64,000 nucleotides of DNA from CAXXOK01 sp001604115 (GTDB lineage: Bacteria > Bacillota > Clostridia > Christensenellales > Aristaeellaceae). The stretch lies in the NCBI GenBank assembly GCA_034928535.1, contig JAYFOV010000027.1, forward strand, positions 1 through 64,000, in the 5' to 3' direction. How positions within the stretch are numbered: position 1 is the first letter of the stretch; every line of letters starts with the position of its first letter. The notes under the pieces were generated by a model. The model was not told the origin of the DNA and did not search any database. It saw nothing but the letters and a program-made list of their open reading frames with translations. Below are positions 17,596 to 25,918 of the stretch, in pieces. Both the position numbers and the translations under genes were made by a program.

Positions 17596-19002
17596 ATGAA
17601 TCGCGTTCAAACGGCGGAGGGCAAACTGCAACAGATGCTGCTCACGCCCATTCCTAAGCTGGTGGTGTCCCTTTCGGTGCCGACCATCATCAGCATGCTC
17701 ATCACCGCGCTGTATAATATGGCGGATACGTATTTTGTCGGTCTCATCGGCAACCCCAGCGCAACGGCCGCCGTGGGGGTGTGCCTGCCGCTGATGGCCA
17801 TTTTGCAGGCTGTCGGCTTCATGTTCGGGCATGGTTCAGGTAATTATATCGCCCGCGCGCTGGGCGCCAAGGATATGGACAATGCCCGCATCATGGCGGC
17901 TACGGGCTTTTTTTCGGCGCTCATCAGCGGTGTGGTCATCATGGCGCTGGGGCTTTTGTTTTTGGATCCGCTGGTGTGGGCACTGGGCTCCACCGCGACC
18001 ATCGCACCCTATGCGCGCGCCTATGCGGGCTACATCCTGTTGGGCTCGCCGTGGATGGTCGCAAGCCTTGTGCTCAACAACCAGCTGCGCTTTCAGGGCA
18101 ACGCCGTGTTTGCGATGGTGGGCATCATGTCGGGCGCGGTGCTCAACGTGGCGCTGGATCCGCTGTTCATCTTCACGCTGGGCATGGGGGTGGGCGGCGC
18201 GGCGCTGGCGACCATCATCAGCCAGCTGGTCAGCTTTGTGCTGCTGGTGCTGGGCACCTATCGGGGGGATACCATCCGCATCCGCCTGCGGCACTTTACC
18301 TTCAAGCTGGCGGTGTACCGCGAAATTTTGCGCGGCGGCGTGCCATCGCTGTTCCGGCAGGGGCTGGCCAGCCTGGCGACGGTGGCGCTCAGCTTTTCGG
18401 CCGGCGCCTTTGGGGACACAGCCATCGCCGCCATGAGCATCGTAGGGCGGGTGATGATGTTTGCCGTGTCCGCAGTCATTGGCTTTGGGCAGGGCTTCCA
18501 GCCCGTGTGCGGCTTCAACTACGGCGCCAAGCGTTACGATCGGGTGCGCGAGGCATTTTGGTATGCGGTGCGGCTCTCCTTTGGCATCCTGCTGGTGGCC
18601 TCGGCGGCAAGCATCCTGTTTGCCCCGCAGATCGTGGAGCTGTTCCTCAAAGGGCACCCGGAGGTCACCGAGATCGGCGCGCTGGCGCTCCGGCTCCAGT
18701 GCCTGCTGCTGCCCTTTAACAGCTTCCTGATCCTGAGCAACATGATGCTGCAAACCATGGGCCTGGCCAAGGAGGCCACGCTGGTGGCGGTGAGCCGCCA
18801 AGGGCTGTTCTTCCTGCCTGCGGTGCTGCTGCTGCCCGCGCTGCTGGGGCTGCTTGGCGTGCAGGTGGCACAAACCGTGTCCGATTTTTTCTCGCTGTTT
18901 ATGACGGTACCCATCACCTTCCGTGTCCTAAGCGACCTGAAGCGAAAGGAGGCGCAGCTTGCCGCGGAAAGCGCAGCTGCAATGGCCAATGCCCCAGTAT
19001 GA
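17596..19002 (+). CDS. MATE-family multidrug/cation antiporter
   Basis: Inner-membrane exporter of 468 aa with twelve hydrophobic segments in two homologous halves, exchanging organic cations or drugs for Na+ or H+. The N-terminus has the family pattern KLVVSLSVPTIISMLITALYN; GFGQGFQPVCGFNYGAK is the characteristic start of the second-half loop. SD AAAGGAGG precedes the ATG at 17596; the upstream frame to 17485 is spurious. The following HAD gene starts inside its 3' end, so the two are translationally linked. Substrate unknown. Confidence 0.92.
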   Translation: MNRVQTAEGKLQQMLLTPIPKLVVSLSVPTIISMLITALYNMADTYFVGLIGNPSATAAVGVCLPLMAILQAVGFMFGHGSGNYIARALGAKDMDNARIMAATGFFSALISGVVIMALGLLFLDPLVWALGSTATIAPYARAYAGYILLGSPWMVASLVLNNQLRFQGNAVFAMVGIMSGAVLNVALDPLFIFTLGMGVGGAALATIISQLVSFVLLVLGTYRGDTIRIRLRHFTFKLAVYREILRGGVPSLFRQGLASLATVALSFSAGAFGDTAIAAMSIVGRVMMFAVSAVIGFGQGFQPVCGFNYGAKRYDRVREAFWYAVRLSFGILLVASAASILFAPQIVELFLKGHPEVTEIGALALRLQCLLLPFNSFLILSNMMLQTMGLAKEATLVAVSRQGLFFLPAVLLLPALLGLLGVQVAQTVSDFFSLFMTVPITFRVLSDLKRKEAQLAAESAAAMANAPV

Positions 19003-19660
19003 CGCCGTTCTCTTTGATCTGGACGGCACGCTCCTCAATACCTTGGAGGATTTGACCCACGCCGTCAACCATACGCTGCGCGCCTATGGCTACCCCACCC
19101 TGACCCCCGAGGCCGTGCGCGGCTTTGTGGGCAATGGGGTACGCAAGCTGATGGAGCGCGCCCTGCCCGGCGGCCGGCAGGATGCCCGCATGGAGGAGGC
19201 GCTGGCCACCTTTGTGCAATATTATACCGCGCACTGCGACCGCTTTACCCGCCCCTATGACGGCGTGCTGGACACCCTGGCCGCCCTGCATGAGGCGGGG
19301 GTCAAGCTGGCCATCGTATCCAACAAGAATGATGAAGCCGTCAAAGCCCTTGCCCGGGAGTATTTTGGCAGCCTGGTGCAGGTGGCCATCGGCGGGCAGG
19401 ACGGCGTGCCCCGCAAGCCCGCGCCGGACATGCCCCTGCAGGCGCTGGCAGCGCTTGCGGCCATCCCCGAGCGCACGCTGTACGTGGGGGATAGCGATGT
19501 GGATTTTGACACCGCCCAGCAAACCGGCATGGACTGCATGCTGGTGGGGTGGGGCTTCCGCGATGGCGATGCGCTCCGCGGCATGGGCGCGCGCTTTTAT
19601 GTGACCGACCCGGCGGAGATCCCCGCGCTCATCCTCCAAGTGGAGGAAGCCGAGGGCTGA
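18959..19660 (+). CDS. gph: HAD-superfamily phosphatase (phosphoglycolate phosphatase-like)
   Basis: Cytoplasmic phosphatase, 233 aa. Motif I DLDGTLLNT (D20, D22), an alpha-helical cap (motif GFVGNGVRKLMERAL), motif III lysine in RKPAPD and motif IV VGDSDVDF. This is the Gph/PGPase-type subfamily that dephosphorylates 2-phosphoglycolate or similar small phosphoesters. The TTG at 18959 is preferred because GGAGG lies 6 nt upstream; an in-frame ATG at 18989 has no ribosome site. It overlaps the MATE gene by 44 bp. Substrate assignment is by family. Confidence 0.87.
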   Translation: MPRKAQLQWPMPQYDAVLFDLDGTLLNTLEDLTHAVNHTLRAYGYPTLTPEAVRGFVGNGVRKLMERALPGGRQDARMEEALATFVQYYTAHCDRFTRPYDGVLDTLAALHEAGVKLAIVSNKNDEAVKALAREYFGSLVQVAIGGQDGVPRKPAPDMPLQALAALAAIPERTLYVGDSDVDFDTAQQTGMDCMLVGWGFRDGDALRGMGARFYVTDPAEIPALILQVEEAEG

Positions 19661-19730
19661 TGCGCCCACCGAGTGCCCGGGAGCCTGCGCGCCCGCAGGT
19701 TTTCCAAACTCCCCCCCCCAAGGAGGCAAT

Positions 19731-20312
19731 ATGAATCCCTTCTATGCCTATCTCAACCGCCTCAAGCTCATCCGCCGCTGGGGACTCATGCGCAACACCG
19801 TGCCGGAAAACGATATGGAGCACAGCATGCAGTGTGCGCTCATCGCCCATGGCCTGGCGGTGATCGGCCGGGAGCGCTTCGGCCACGATGTGAACCCCGA
19901 AACCGTGCTTTCCCTTGCACTGTACCATGATGTGGGGGAGGTCATCACCGGGGATCTGCCTACGCCCGTCAAGTATAAAAACCCTGAGATCAAGGGCGCC
20001 TACAAGCGCATCGAGTCCATGGCCAGCGAGCAGCTCCTGACCATGCTGCCGGAGGATCTGCGCGCCGCCTACCGCCCCTACCTGCGCCCGGATGAAAGTA
20101 CCTACGCCTGGAAGCTCGTCAAGGCGGCGGATCGCATCTGCGCCTACCTCAAGTGCATCGAGGAGCAAAACCTGGGCAACCGGGAGTTTGATCAGGCCAA
20201 GACCTCCATCCTGGAAACCATCCGCGAAAATACCTTGCCCGAGGTCACAGTGTTCATGCGGGAGTTTGCGCCCAGCTTTGAGCTTTCGCTGGACGAGCTG
20301 AGCAAGCTGTGA
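19731..20312 (+). CDS. yfbR: HD-domain 5'-deoxynucleotidase, YfbR-like
   Basis: Metal-dependent phosphohydrolase of 193 aa, close to the length of E. coli YfbR, which dephosphorylates deoxyribonucleoside 5'-monophosphates. Visible signature residues: RRWGLMRNT near the N-terminus, EHS (H31), the HD pair in LYHDVGE (H66, D67), and the late Asp in KAADRICAYLK. SD AAGGAGG precedes the ATG. Its stop overlaps the GTG of the acetyltransferase gene (GTGA), implying translational coupling. A role in nucleotide pool balance is inferred from the family. Confidence 0.9.
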   Translation: MNPFYAYLNRLKLIRRWGLMRNTVPENDMEHSMQCALIAHGLAVIGRERFGHDVNPETVLSLALYHDVGEVITGDLPTPVKYKNPEIKGAYKRIESMASEQLLTMLPEDLRAAYRPYLRPDESTYAWKLVKAADRICAYLKCIEEQNLGNREFDQAKTSILETIRENTLPEVTVFMREFAPSFELSLDELSKL

Positions 20313-20947
20313 GCGGGCATGCACCGGGTGATCCCATTGCCCGGCCGGAAGGGGCATGCGCGCCGGTCGCTGCGGCGCGGGGCGGCGATTCCCGCAGCCC
20401 CGCACACCCGGGCGATTCATCCGCCGCGACCCTCCACCCCCATGAAGCCGCCCCCACGGGCGGCGAGGCGAGGGTATGCATCCTTCCCCGCGATCCGGCG
20501 CATCCGGACGCGGCGGCGCTGCTGTGCGCGCTGGGGTTTACGCTGCAATCCATCACCGGCTGCGATGGCAGCGCCTCTTTTGCCGCCGATGATGTGCGCG
20601 GCGCGGGCGCTGCTTTTTTGGTCGCCTATCTGGGGGATGCGCCCGTTGCCTGCGGCGGCTTTCGCCCCCTGACAAACGGCGTGGCCGAGGTCAAGCGCGT
20701 GTTTGCCGCCCGCCGGGGCATGGGCAAAACGCTGCTGCAAGCGCTGGAAACACAGGCAGCGGCGGCGGGATATGTGCGGCTGGTGTGCGAAACCCGCCGC
20801 GTGAACACAGCAGCGGTAGCCTTTTACCGGAAACAGGGCTGGCAGGAGTGCGCCCCCTATGGGAAGTATGTGGGGCGGGACGATGCGATTTGCTTGGGAA
20901 AGTGGGTGGCAGGGGATGCCACACCCGTGATACGGCAGGAGGGGTAA
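20309..20947 (+). CDS. GNAT-family N-acetyltransferase
   Basis: Predicted acetyl-CoA-dependent acyltransferase (212 aa). The GNAT core starts at about residue 75; the acetyl-CoA loop is VKRVFAARRGMGKTLLQALE, and the C-terminal strand region is LVCETRRVNTAAVAFYRKQGWQE. The first 55 residues are Ala/Pro/Gly-rich and look poorly conserved, so translation could start later. The GTG at 20309 is chosen because it overlaps the previous stop. The substrate is unknown. Confidence 0.78.
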   Translation: MSGHAPGDPIARPEGACAPVAAARGGDSRSPAHPGDSSAATLHPHEAAPTGGEARVCILPRDPAHPDAAALLCALGFTLQSITGCDGSASFAADDVRGAGAAFLVAYLGDAPVACGGFRPLTNGVAEVKRVFAARRGMGKTLLQALETQAAAAGYVRLVCETRRVNTAAVAFYRKQGWQECAPYGKYVGRDDAICLGKWVAGDATPVIRQEG

Positions 20948-20949
20948 CG

Positions 20950-21240
20950 ATGGCGCGCAGCACAGACAAGGCAAACCAAACAACCCAACCGCACACCATC
21001 CCGGAAGGCGCCCTGCACCCGGTGCCCGGCGGCTATGCGGGCGCGGCGGCAGACCGGCTGGCCGCCTATGATGCACTGTTTGCCCACCTGCGCGGCCGCG
21101 TGCGCGATATCCCGGCGGAGCTGTTGCAGCTCAAGGCGCAGGGTCGGGAGCGCAGCGTGCGCTTTCGGGAGCTGACAGGCGAGCGCATGGGCTATCTGGC
21201 TTGGCTGGAAATCGCGGAAGGATTTGGCCTGGGGGAATAG
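20950..21240 (+). CDS. Small hypothetical protein, charged helical
   Basis: 96 aa starting at an ATG with SD GGAGGGG, 2 bp after the acetyltransferase stop, so it is the likely last gene of the yfbR-GNAT operon. The N-terminal third is polar; the rest (AAYDALFAHLRGRVRDIPAEL onwards) is predicted mostly helical and rich in Arg, Leu and Glu. No membrane segment, signal or metal motif. I do not recognise the family. Reality is supported by the ribosome site, tight spacing and the palindrome that follows. Confidence 0.65.
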   Translation: MARSTDKANQTTQPHTIPEGALHPVPGGYAGAAADRLAAYDALFAHLRGRVRDIPAELLQLKAQGRERSVRFRELTGERMGYLAWLEIAEGFGLGE

Positions 21241-21269
21241 ACCTGTACAGGCGGACGACACCCCTTGGC

Positions 21270-21313
21270 TTACGAAAGCCGGGCGCACCGATCGGTGCGC
21301 CCGGCTTTCGTAA
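21270..21313. terminator. Perfect 44-bp palindrome between convergent genes (bidirectional terminator candidate)
   Basis: Sequence 21270-21291 is the exact reverse complement of 21292-21313 (core ACCGATCGGT). It lies between the stop of the plus-strand small gene and the end of the minus-strand mreB-like gene. There is no long T-run; it would form a near-loopless hairpin on both strands. Confidence 0.6.
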
Positions 21314-21407
21314 AGGCAAAAAGGGTTTCATCCTGCGCGGCACCCGTGGGTTCACCCGCCGTGGTTCGCTTCACTCGCTGGGAGGGCTATGCTTTGGTGG
21401 TGCGCCG

Positions 21408-21437
21408 CAGGCTTTGGAGCGCTGCCCCAAGCCCCGT
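21408..21437 (-). repeat. Dispersed palindromic repeat, truncated copy 3
   Basis: Only the GGCTTTGG-GCGCTGCCCCAAGCCCCG part is present, with one substitution in the first stem. It lies just beyond the mreB-like stop codon. Confidence 0.6.
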
Positions 21438-21448
21438 AGATCCATTCC

Positions 21449-22477
21449 CTACCGCCCCATCAGCCGCCTGCGGCTGTCATCCAAAAACTGCCCCAGATCC
21501 TGCATATTTTCAACGGCCTTGCCGCAACCCATGACCACATTGGTCTGCGGATCCTCCGCGCAGCTGCAGGGCACTTTCAGCGCATCGGCAATCGCCTCGC
21601 ACAGGCCAAACATCTCCGCGCCGCCGCCGGTGAGCAATATGCCAAACTCAAAAATATCGGCCGCCAGCTCCGCGGGGGTGTGCTCCAGCACGCCGTGGAT
21701 GCTCTCGATCAGCTGCTGCAAGGGCTCGTCGATGGCCTCGGTCACATCGTCGCTGGTGATGCGCATGGTCTTGGGCAGGCCGGTGATCAGGTTGCGCCCC
21801 GTGACCTCCATGTACAGCTGCTCGCTGCGCGGGATGGCCGAGCCGATGTTGATCTTCAGTTCCTCTGCGGTGCGCTCGCCAATGAGCAGGTTGTGCTTGC
21901 GCCGCAGGTGGCGGATGATCGCATCGTCCAGCTTGTCCCCGCCGATCTTGCTCACATCGCTCACCACCACCTTGCCCAGGGACAGCACCGCGATGTCGCT
22001 CACCCCGGCGCTGATGTCCACGATCATGGTGCCGTAGGCCTCGTCAATGGGCAGCCCCGCGCCCAGCGCCGCCGCGATGGTGCGGTCCAACAGCTGCGTG
22101 CGGCGCATGCCCGCGTCAAACATGGTGGAGATGATGCTGCGCTTTTCCATCTCGTTCACGCCCGTGGGCAGGGCCAGGATGGCGCGCGGCCGCGCGAACA
22201 TGTGCTTGCCAATGGCCTTGAGCACAAAACCCTTGAGCATGAAGCTCACCAGCTCGTAATCCGAGATCATGCCATCGCGCAGCGGGCGCAGCGCGAGGAT
22301 GTTGCTGGGGGTGCGGCCGATCATGCGCCGCGCTTCCTCGCCAAAGGCCAGCACCTCGCGCGTGTCGCGGTCAATGGCCACCACCGTGGGCTCGCGCAGG
22401 ATGATCCCCTTGCCCTTCATGTAGATGAGGATGTTGCTCGTGCCCAAATCACTCGCCAGATCGTTGACGCTTGCCAT
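21449..22477 (-). CDS. MreB/Mbl-like actin-family protein
   Basis: Bacterial actin homologue of 342 aa, the usual MreB length, expected to polymerise under the membrane and organise cell-wall synthesis. Phosphate-1-type motif DLGTSNILIY at the N-terminus, phosphate-2 region IVDISAGVSDIAVLS, and the nucleotide-binding TGGGAEMFGL near the C-terminus. The family insert PTGVNEMEKRSI is present. It lies alone, without mreC or mreD, which fits an Mbl/MreBH-type paralogue more than the main mreB operon. There is no strong SD directly upstream of the ATG. Confidence 0.9.
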   Translation of the reverse strand: MASVNDLASDLGTSNILIYMKGKGIILREPTVVAIDRDTREVLAFGEEARRMIGRTPSNILALRPLRDGMISDYELVSFMLKGFVLKAIGKHMFARPRAILALPTGVNEMEKRSIISTMFDAGMRRTQLLDRTIAAALGAGLPIDEAYGTMIVDISAGVSDIAVLSLGKVVVSDVSKIGGDKLDDAIIRHLRRKHNLLIGERTAEELKINIGSAIPRSEQLYMEVTGRNLITGLPKTMRITSDDVTEAIDEPLQQLIESIHGVLEHTPAELAADIFEFGILLTGGGAEMFGLCEAIADALKVPCSCAEDPQTNVVMGCGKAVENMQDLGQFLDDSRRRLMGR

Positions 22478-22665
22478 GCTCTACCCCTTTATATCCGTCG
22501 CGGCTGCCCGGTGCGCCGTTGCATACGGTTTCATGTGTAATTGGTTACCTGTGAACATTCGCCGTTTTGCCCCAAAATCCTTTTTTGCGCAAGCATGGCG
22601 GGCTTGTGCCCACCGCGCCCGTGTGGGCGGGAACGGGCTTGCGCGGCGCGCCCGGCGCCGGGGCG

Positions 22666-23637
22666 CTAACGCGCCGGCAGGTCATAGTCGATGCGCGTGA
22701 GGGTCAGGCCGCAGGCGGGGGCGGTGGTGCCCAGCAGCAGGCGGTTGCCGGTTTGCAGCGCGCGGGCAAAGCAATCCCCGTTCAGCTTGCCTTTGCCGAT
22801 GTCCATCAGGGTTCCGGCAATCACGCGCACCATGTTGTACAGGAAGGCGTTGCCCTCCACCGTCAGGGTGAGCTCCTCGCCCTGCGCCACAAGCGTGAGG
22901 GCGCGCAGGGTGCGCACGGTGGTTTTGGCCGTGCCGCCGCTAGCCTGAAAGGCCGCAAAATCATGCGTGCCCAGCAGCTTAGGCAGCGCGGCCTGCATGG
23001 CGGGCACATCCAGGGGCACCGGCACGTGCGCCGTCTGGTTGCGCAGGATGGCGCTGGCGTGCCGCGCATTGTGGATGCGGTAGGTATATTGCTTGCCCTT
23101 GGCGTCAAAGCGGGCGTGGAATGTCTCGCCCACAGCGCGCCCGGCCAGCACGCGGATGTCCGGAGGCAGCATGGTGTTCAGCGCAAAGGGGTAGCGCTCG
23201 GCGGGGATGCGGCAGCGCGTGTCAAAGTGGGCGCATTGTCCCAGCGCATGCACCCCCGCATCCGTGCGGGATGCGCCGTACAGCGTGGTTTTGTGCCCGG
23301 TCAGGGCGGTCAGGGCATCCTCAAGGCGCTGCTGCACGGTCATGGCGTTTTGCTGGCGCTGCCAGCCCGCATAGGCTGTGCCGTCATAACTTACGGTGAT
23401 CAGGATACGGCGGCTGCCCTGCGTGGCGATGAGCCCTTCGCGGTTGACCCAGTCCGGGGCGGTGGCAGGCTCTTGATGCTGCTGTGCATCGCGATTGCCC
23501 CATTCCGCAGCGGGTAGGTGCCCTACACAGTTGGCTGCATCGGCGGCAGGCGAAAGCCCTTCGGCAGGGGTATGTGTGGCATGCGTGCCGCGCGGCGCAC
23601 CGGTGGCCGGAGCATCTTGCCAAGGCAAGGAAACCAT
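22666..23637 (-). CDS. truA: tRNA pseudouridine synthase A
   Basis: Isomerises uridine to pseudouridine at positions 38-40 in the tRNA anticodon arm. The enzyme core (about 250 aa) starts near residue 76 (RRILITVSYDGTAYAGWQRQ). The catalytic aspartate is D126 in GASRTDAGVHA; the C-terminal signature is FLYNMVRVIAGTL. The ATG at 23637 has GGAGG at 7-nt spacing, giving 323 aa with an unusual 70-residue N-terminal extension of low complexity. The longer frame to 23985 merely reads through two dispersed repeats. truA follows the ECF transporter genes, a conserved arrangement in Bacillota, here separated by a 515-bp repeat-rich gap. Confidence 0.93.
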   Translation of the reverse strand: MVSLPWQDAPATGAPRGTHATHTPAEGLSPAADAANCVGHLPAAEWGNRDAQQHQEPATAPDWVNREGLIATQGSRRILITVSYDGTAYAGWQRQQNAMTVQQRLEDALTALTGHKTTLYGASRTDAGVHALGQCAHFDTRCRIPAERYPFALNTMLPPDIRVLAGRAVGETFHARFDAKGKQYTYRIHNARHASAILRNQTAHVPVPLDVPAMQAALPKLLGTHDFAAFQASGGTAKTTVRTLRALTLVAQGEELTLTVEGNAFLYNMVRVIAGTLMDIGKGKLNGDCFARALQTGNRLLLGTTAPACGLTLTRIDYDLPAR

Positions 23638-23719
23638 GGATGCGCCTCCTTTATGGGCGAGCGTTGGGGCAAGGGAAGTCGCCAAACGCACGGCGGTAAT
23701 GCCGTGCGCCAGACTGCCC

Positions 23720-23800
23720 AACACCCCCCCGCCGCAGCGGTCATGAGTCAAGGGCGAAAGCCCTTGCGGGGCTTGGGGCAGCGCCCCAAAGCCTGATGCC
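23720..23800 (+). repeat. Dispersed palindromic repeat, copy 4 (full)
   Basis: Order of blocks: ACCCCCCCGCCGCAGCGG, GTCAAGGGC-GAAA-GCCCTTG, CGGGGCTTGGGGCAGCGCCCC, AAAGCCTGATGC. The two internal palindromes can form adjacent hairpins. It is almost identical to copy 5. Confidence 0.85.
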
Positions 23801-23877
23801 GGAGCATCTTGCCAAAGCGAGCGAACAGCCCGAAGGGCTATAAGGGGAGCGTCGCTCGCAGGCAGTTGCAGTACCTC

Positions 23878-23968
23878 ACTGCCCAACACCCCCCCGCCGC
23901 AGCGGTTAAGGGTCAAGGGCGAAAGCCCTTGCGGGGCTTGGGGCAGCGCCCCAAAGCCTGATGCAGCG
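23878..23968 (+). repeat. Dispersed palindromic repeat, copy 5 (full)
   Basis: Direct tandem-like partner of copy 4, about 160 bp further on. Both are preceded by CTGCCCAACA, so the duplicated unit is larger than the core. Between them, GCGAGCGAACAGCCC (23817-23831) recurs next to copy 7. Confidence 0.85.
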
Positions 23969-24152
23969 CTTCCTTGGCAGGCCAATGCAAAACGCTACCG
24001 CCGTGCAAAGCAGTCGGCACAAAGCGTCGGCGGCGGTGGATGCGCCCGCCCAATGGCGCAAACGGGTTCACGCTACATAAACCGCGCTGTGCAAGGAATA
24101 ACCAAGGCACTCCTCAGGCAGCGGCGCAGAACAGTACCCGCCAATTGATGCT

Positions 24153-24956
24153 TCAGAGGATATAGCGCCCTGCGATTACCAGCGCCAGCGCGAGCACGGT
24201 GGCCAGCGTGGCTTTGAGATCCTCGGCGGTAAAGCGGAGCACGCGCAGGCGTGTGCGGCCCTCCCCGCCGTGGTAGCAGCGCGCTTCCATGGCCATGGCC
24301 AGCTCGCCCGCCCGGCGGAAGGCGCTCACAAACAGCGGCACCAGCAGGGGGATCATCGCCTTGGCGCGCGCAATGAGGCGGCCGCTTTCAAAATCTGCGC
24401 CGCGCGCCTGCTGCGCCTTCATGATCTTGTCGGTCTCCTCGATCAGGGTGGGGATAAACCGCAGCGCGATGGTCATCATCATGGCCAGCTCATGGGCGGG
24501 GAAATGGAACACTTTCAGCGGCTTAAGCAGCATCTCGATGCCGTCGCTCAGCGCTACGGGGGATGTCGTGAGCGTCAGGATGGAGGTACCCACCACCAAG
24601 AACACCAGCCGCATGCTAAAATGCACCGCCAGCAGCAGCCCTTCCTGGGTGATGGTCACAATGCCCCACTGCACCAGCACCGTGCCCCCGCCGGAAAAAA
24701 ACAGGTTGAGCACAAAAGTCAGGATCAGCAGCACCCGCAGGGGCTTCACGGATTTGAGCAGCTGCCCCAGCGATAGCCCCGCCACCCGCGCGGCCAGCGC
24801 AAGGTACGCCACCGGGATCACATACCATACCGGGCTTTTGACCAGAAAAATCATGGCGATGTAGGCGGTGGTCAGCAAAATTTTAGTGCGCGGATCCAGC
24901 CGGTGCACCGCGGTGTTGCCAGGCATGTACTGCCCCAGCGTAATGTCTTTGAGCAT
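24153..24956 (-). CDS. ecfT: ECF transporter membrane coupling protein EcfT
   Basis: Transmembrane scaffold (267 aa) that links the two EcfA ATPases to exchangeable vitamin- or metal-binding S-components. Five or six hydrophobic segments; the cytoplasmic coupling helices carry the expected Ala-Arg-Gly motifs (AQQARGADF and the later AMEARCYHG). The start overlaps the ecfA2 stop by one base (TGATG), with an upstream GGAGGGG. No S-component gene is in the window, as usual for group II ECF systems with scattered S genes. Confidence 0.95.
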   Translation of the reverse strand: MLKDITLGQYMPGNTAVHRLDPRTKILLTTAYIAMIFLVKSPVWYVIPVAYLALAARVAGLSLGQLLKSVKPLRVLLILTFVLNLFFSGGGTVLVQWGIVTITQEGLLLAVHFSMRLVFLVVGTSILTLTTSPVALSDGIEMLLKPLKVFHFPAHELAMMMTIALRFIPTLIEETDKIMKAQQARGADFESGRLIARAKAMIPLLVPLFVSAFRRAGELAMAMEARCYHGGEGRTRLRVLRFTAEDLKATLATVLALALVIAGRYIL

Positions 24957-25918
24957 CAGGCTTTCCCCTCCTCTTCGGCGGGCGGCACGCCCTGCGGGCT
25001 CTGCGCCGCCGGGGCGGCGGCTGTCTTGGCGGCGGATGCGCCATCCGCAGGCGGCGCCTCCGCCGCGCTTGCGCCATGCAGCCGCAGCAGCGCGTCCCTG
25101 ACTTCCTCCAGGGTATAAAGCCCTTCGGGCAAGGCATAGCCCGCCTGCCGCAGGCGGTGGCAAAGCTCTGCGCCCTGCGGCACACCCAGGCCGATGCTTT
25201 TCAGCACATCGCGCTGCATGAACACCTGCCGAGGCGTGCCGGTCATGACCAGTTCTCCCTTGCTCATGACGATGAGCCGGGTCGCCAGGGTGGCGATATC
25301 GTCCATGCTGTGGCTCACCATGATGACGGTCATGCCCGTTTCCGCGTGCAGGCGGCGGATCATCCCCAAAATGGCGCGGCGGCCGTGGGGATCCAGCCCG
25401 GCGGTCGGCTCGTCCAGGATCAGCGTTTTGGGCTGCATGGCCAGCACACCCGCGATGGCCACGCGCCGCATCTGCCCGCCGGACAGCTCAAAGGGCGAGC
25501 TTTCGGCAATCTCGTCATACACAAGCCCCACCTGCGCAATGGCCCAGCGCACGCGGCGGTCAATTTCCGTTTTATCCAGCCCCATGTTCTTGGGGCCAAA
25601 GGCCACATCCTTGGCCACGGTTTCTTCAAACAGCTGATACTCGGGGTATTGAAACACCAGCCCGACTTTTTTGCGCACCTCCAGCAAAGGCACGCCCTTT
25701 TGGGTAATGTCCAGCCCATCCACCACCACGCGCCCCTCGGTGGGCTTGAGCAGGCCGTTCAAATGCTGCACAAACGTTGTTTTGCCTGAGCCGGTGTGCC
25801 CCAGCACGCCGATAAACTCCCCATCCTCAATGGTCAGGTTCAGGTCATGGATGGCAGTGGCGGAAAAAGGGCTGCCCGGCAGGTAGGTGTGCGTGAGCCC
25901 TTCCACGTTTATAGGCAT
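24956..25918 (-). CDS. ecfA2: ECF transporter ATPase EcfA2
   Basis: ATPase subunit of the energy-coupling-factor module, 320 aa. Walker A GHTGSGKT at 40-47; LSGGQMRR signature; Walker B TLILDEPTAGLDP. The start at 25918 lies 10 bp inside the end of ecfA1 with an AAGGAG site; the frame to 26155 is spurious. It carries an extra C-terminal tail of about 40 residues rich in Ala and Pro (from GASAAEAPPADG onwards) that is absent from typical EcfA2; its role is unknown. Confidence 0.95.
   Translation of the reverse strand: MPINVEGLTHTYLPGSPFSATAIHDLNLTIEDGEFIGVLGHTGSGKTTFVQHLNGLLKPTEGRVVVDGLDITQKGVPLLEVRKKVGLVFQYPEYQLFEETVAKDVAFGPKNMGLDKTEIDRRVRWAIAQVGLVYDEIAESSPFELSGGQMRRVAIAGVLAMQPKTLILDEPTAGLDPHGRRAILGMIRRLHAETGMTVIMVSHSMDDIATLATRLIVMSKGELVMTGTPRQVFMQRDVLKSIGLGVPQGAELCHRLRQAGYALPEGLYTLEEVRDALLRLHGASAAEAPPADGASAAKTAAAPAAQSPQGVPPAEEEGKA

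Larger units (their letters stand above)
23638..24152. other. Repeat-filled gap between ecfT and truA
   Basis: Dominated by two near-identical copies of the dispersed repeat (23720-23800 and 23878-23968) with a shared spacer containing AGCCC-GAA-GGGCT. The left and right flanks show no gene. Confidence 0.6.
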
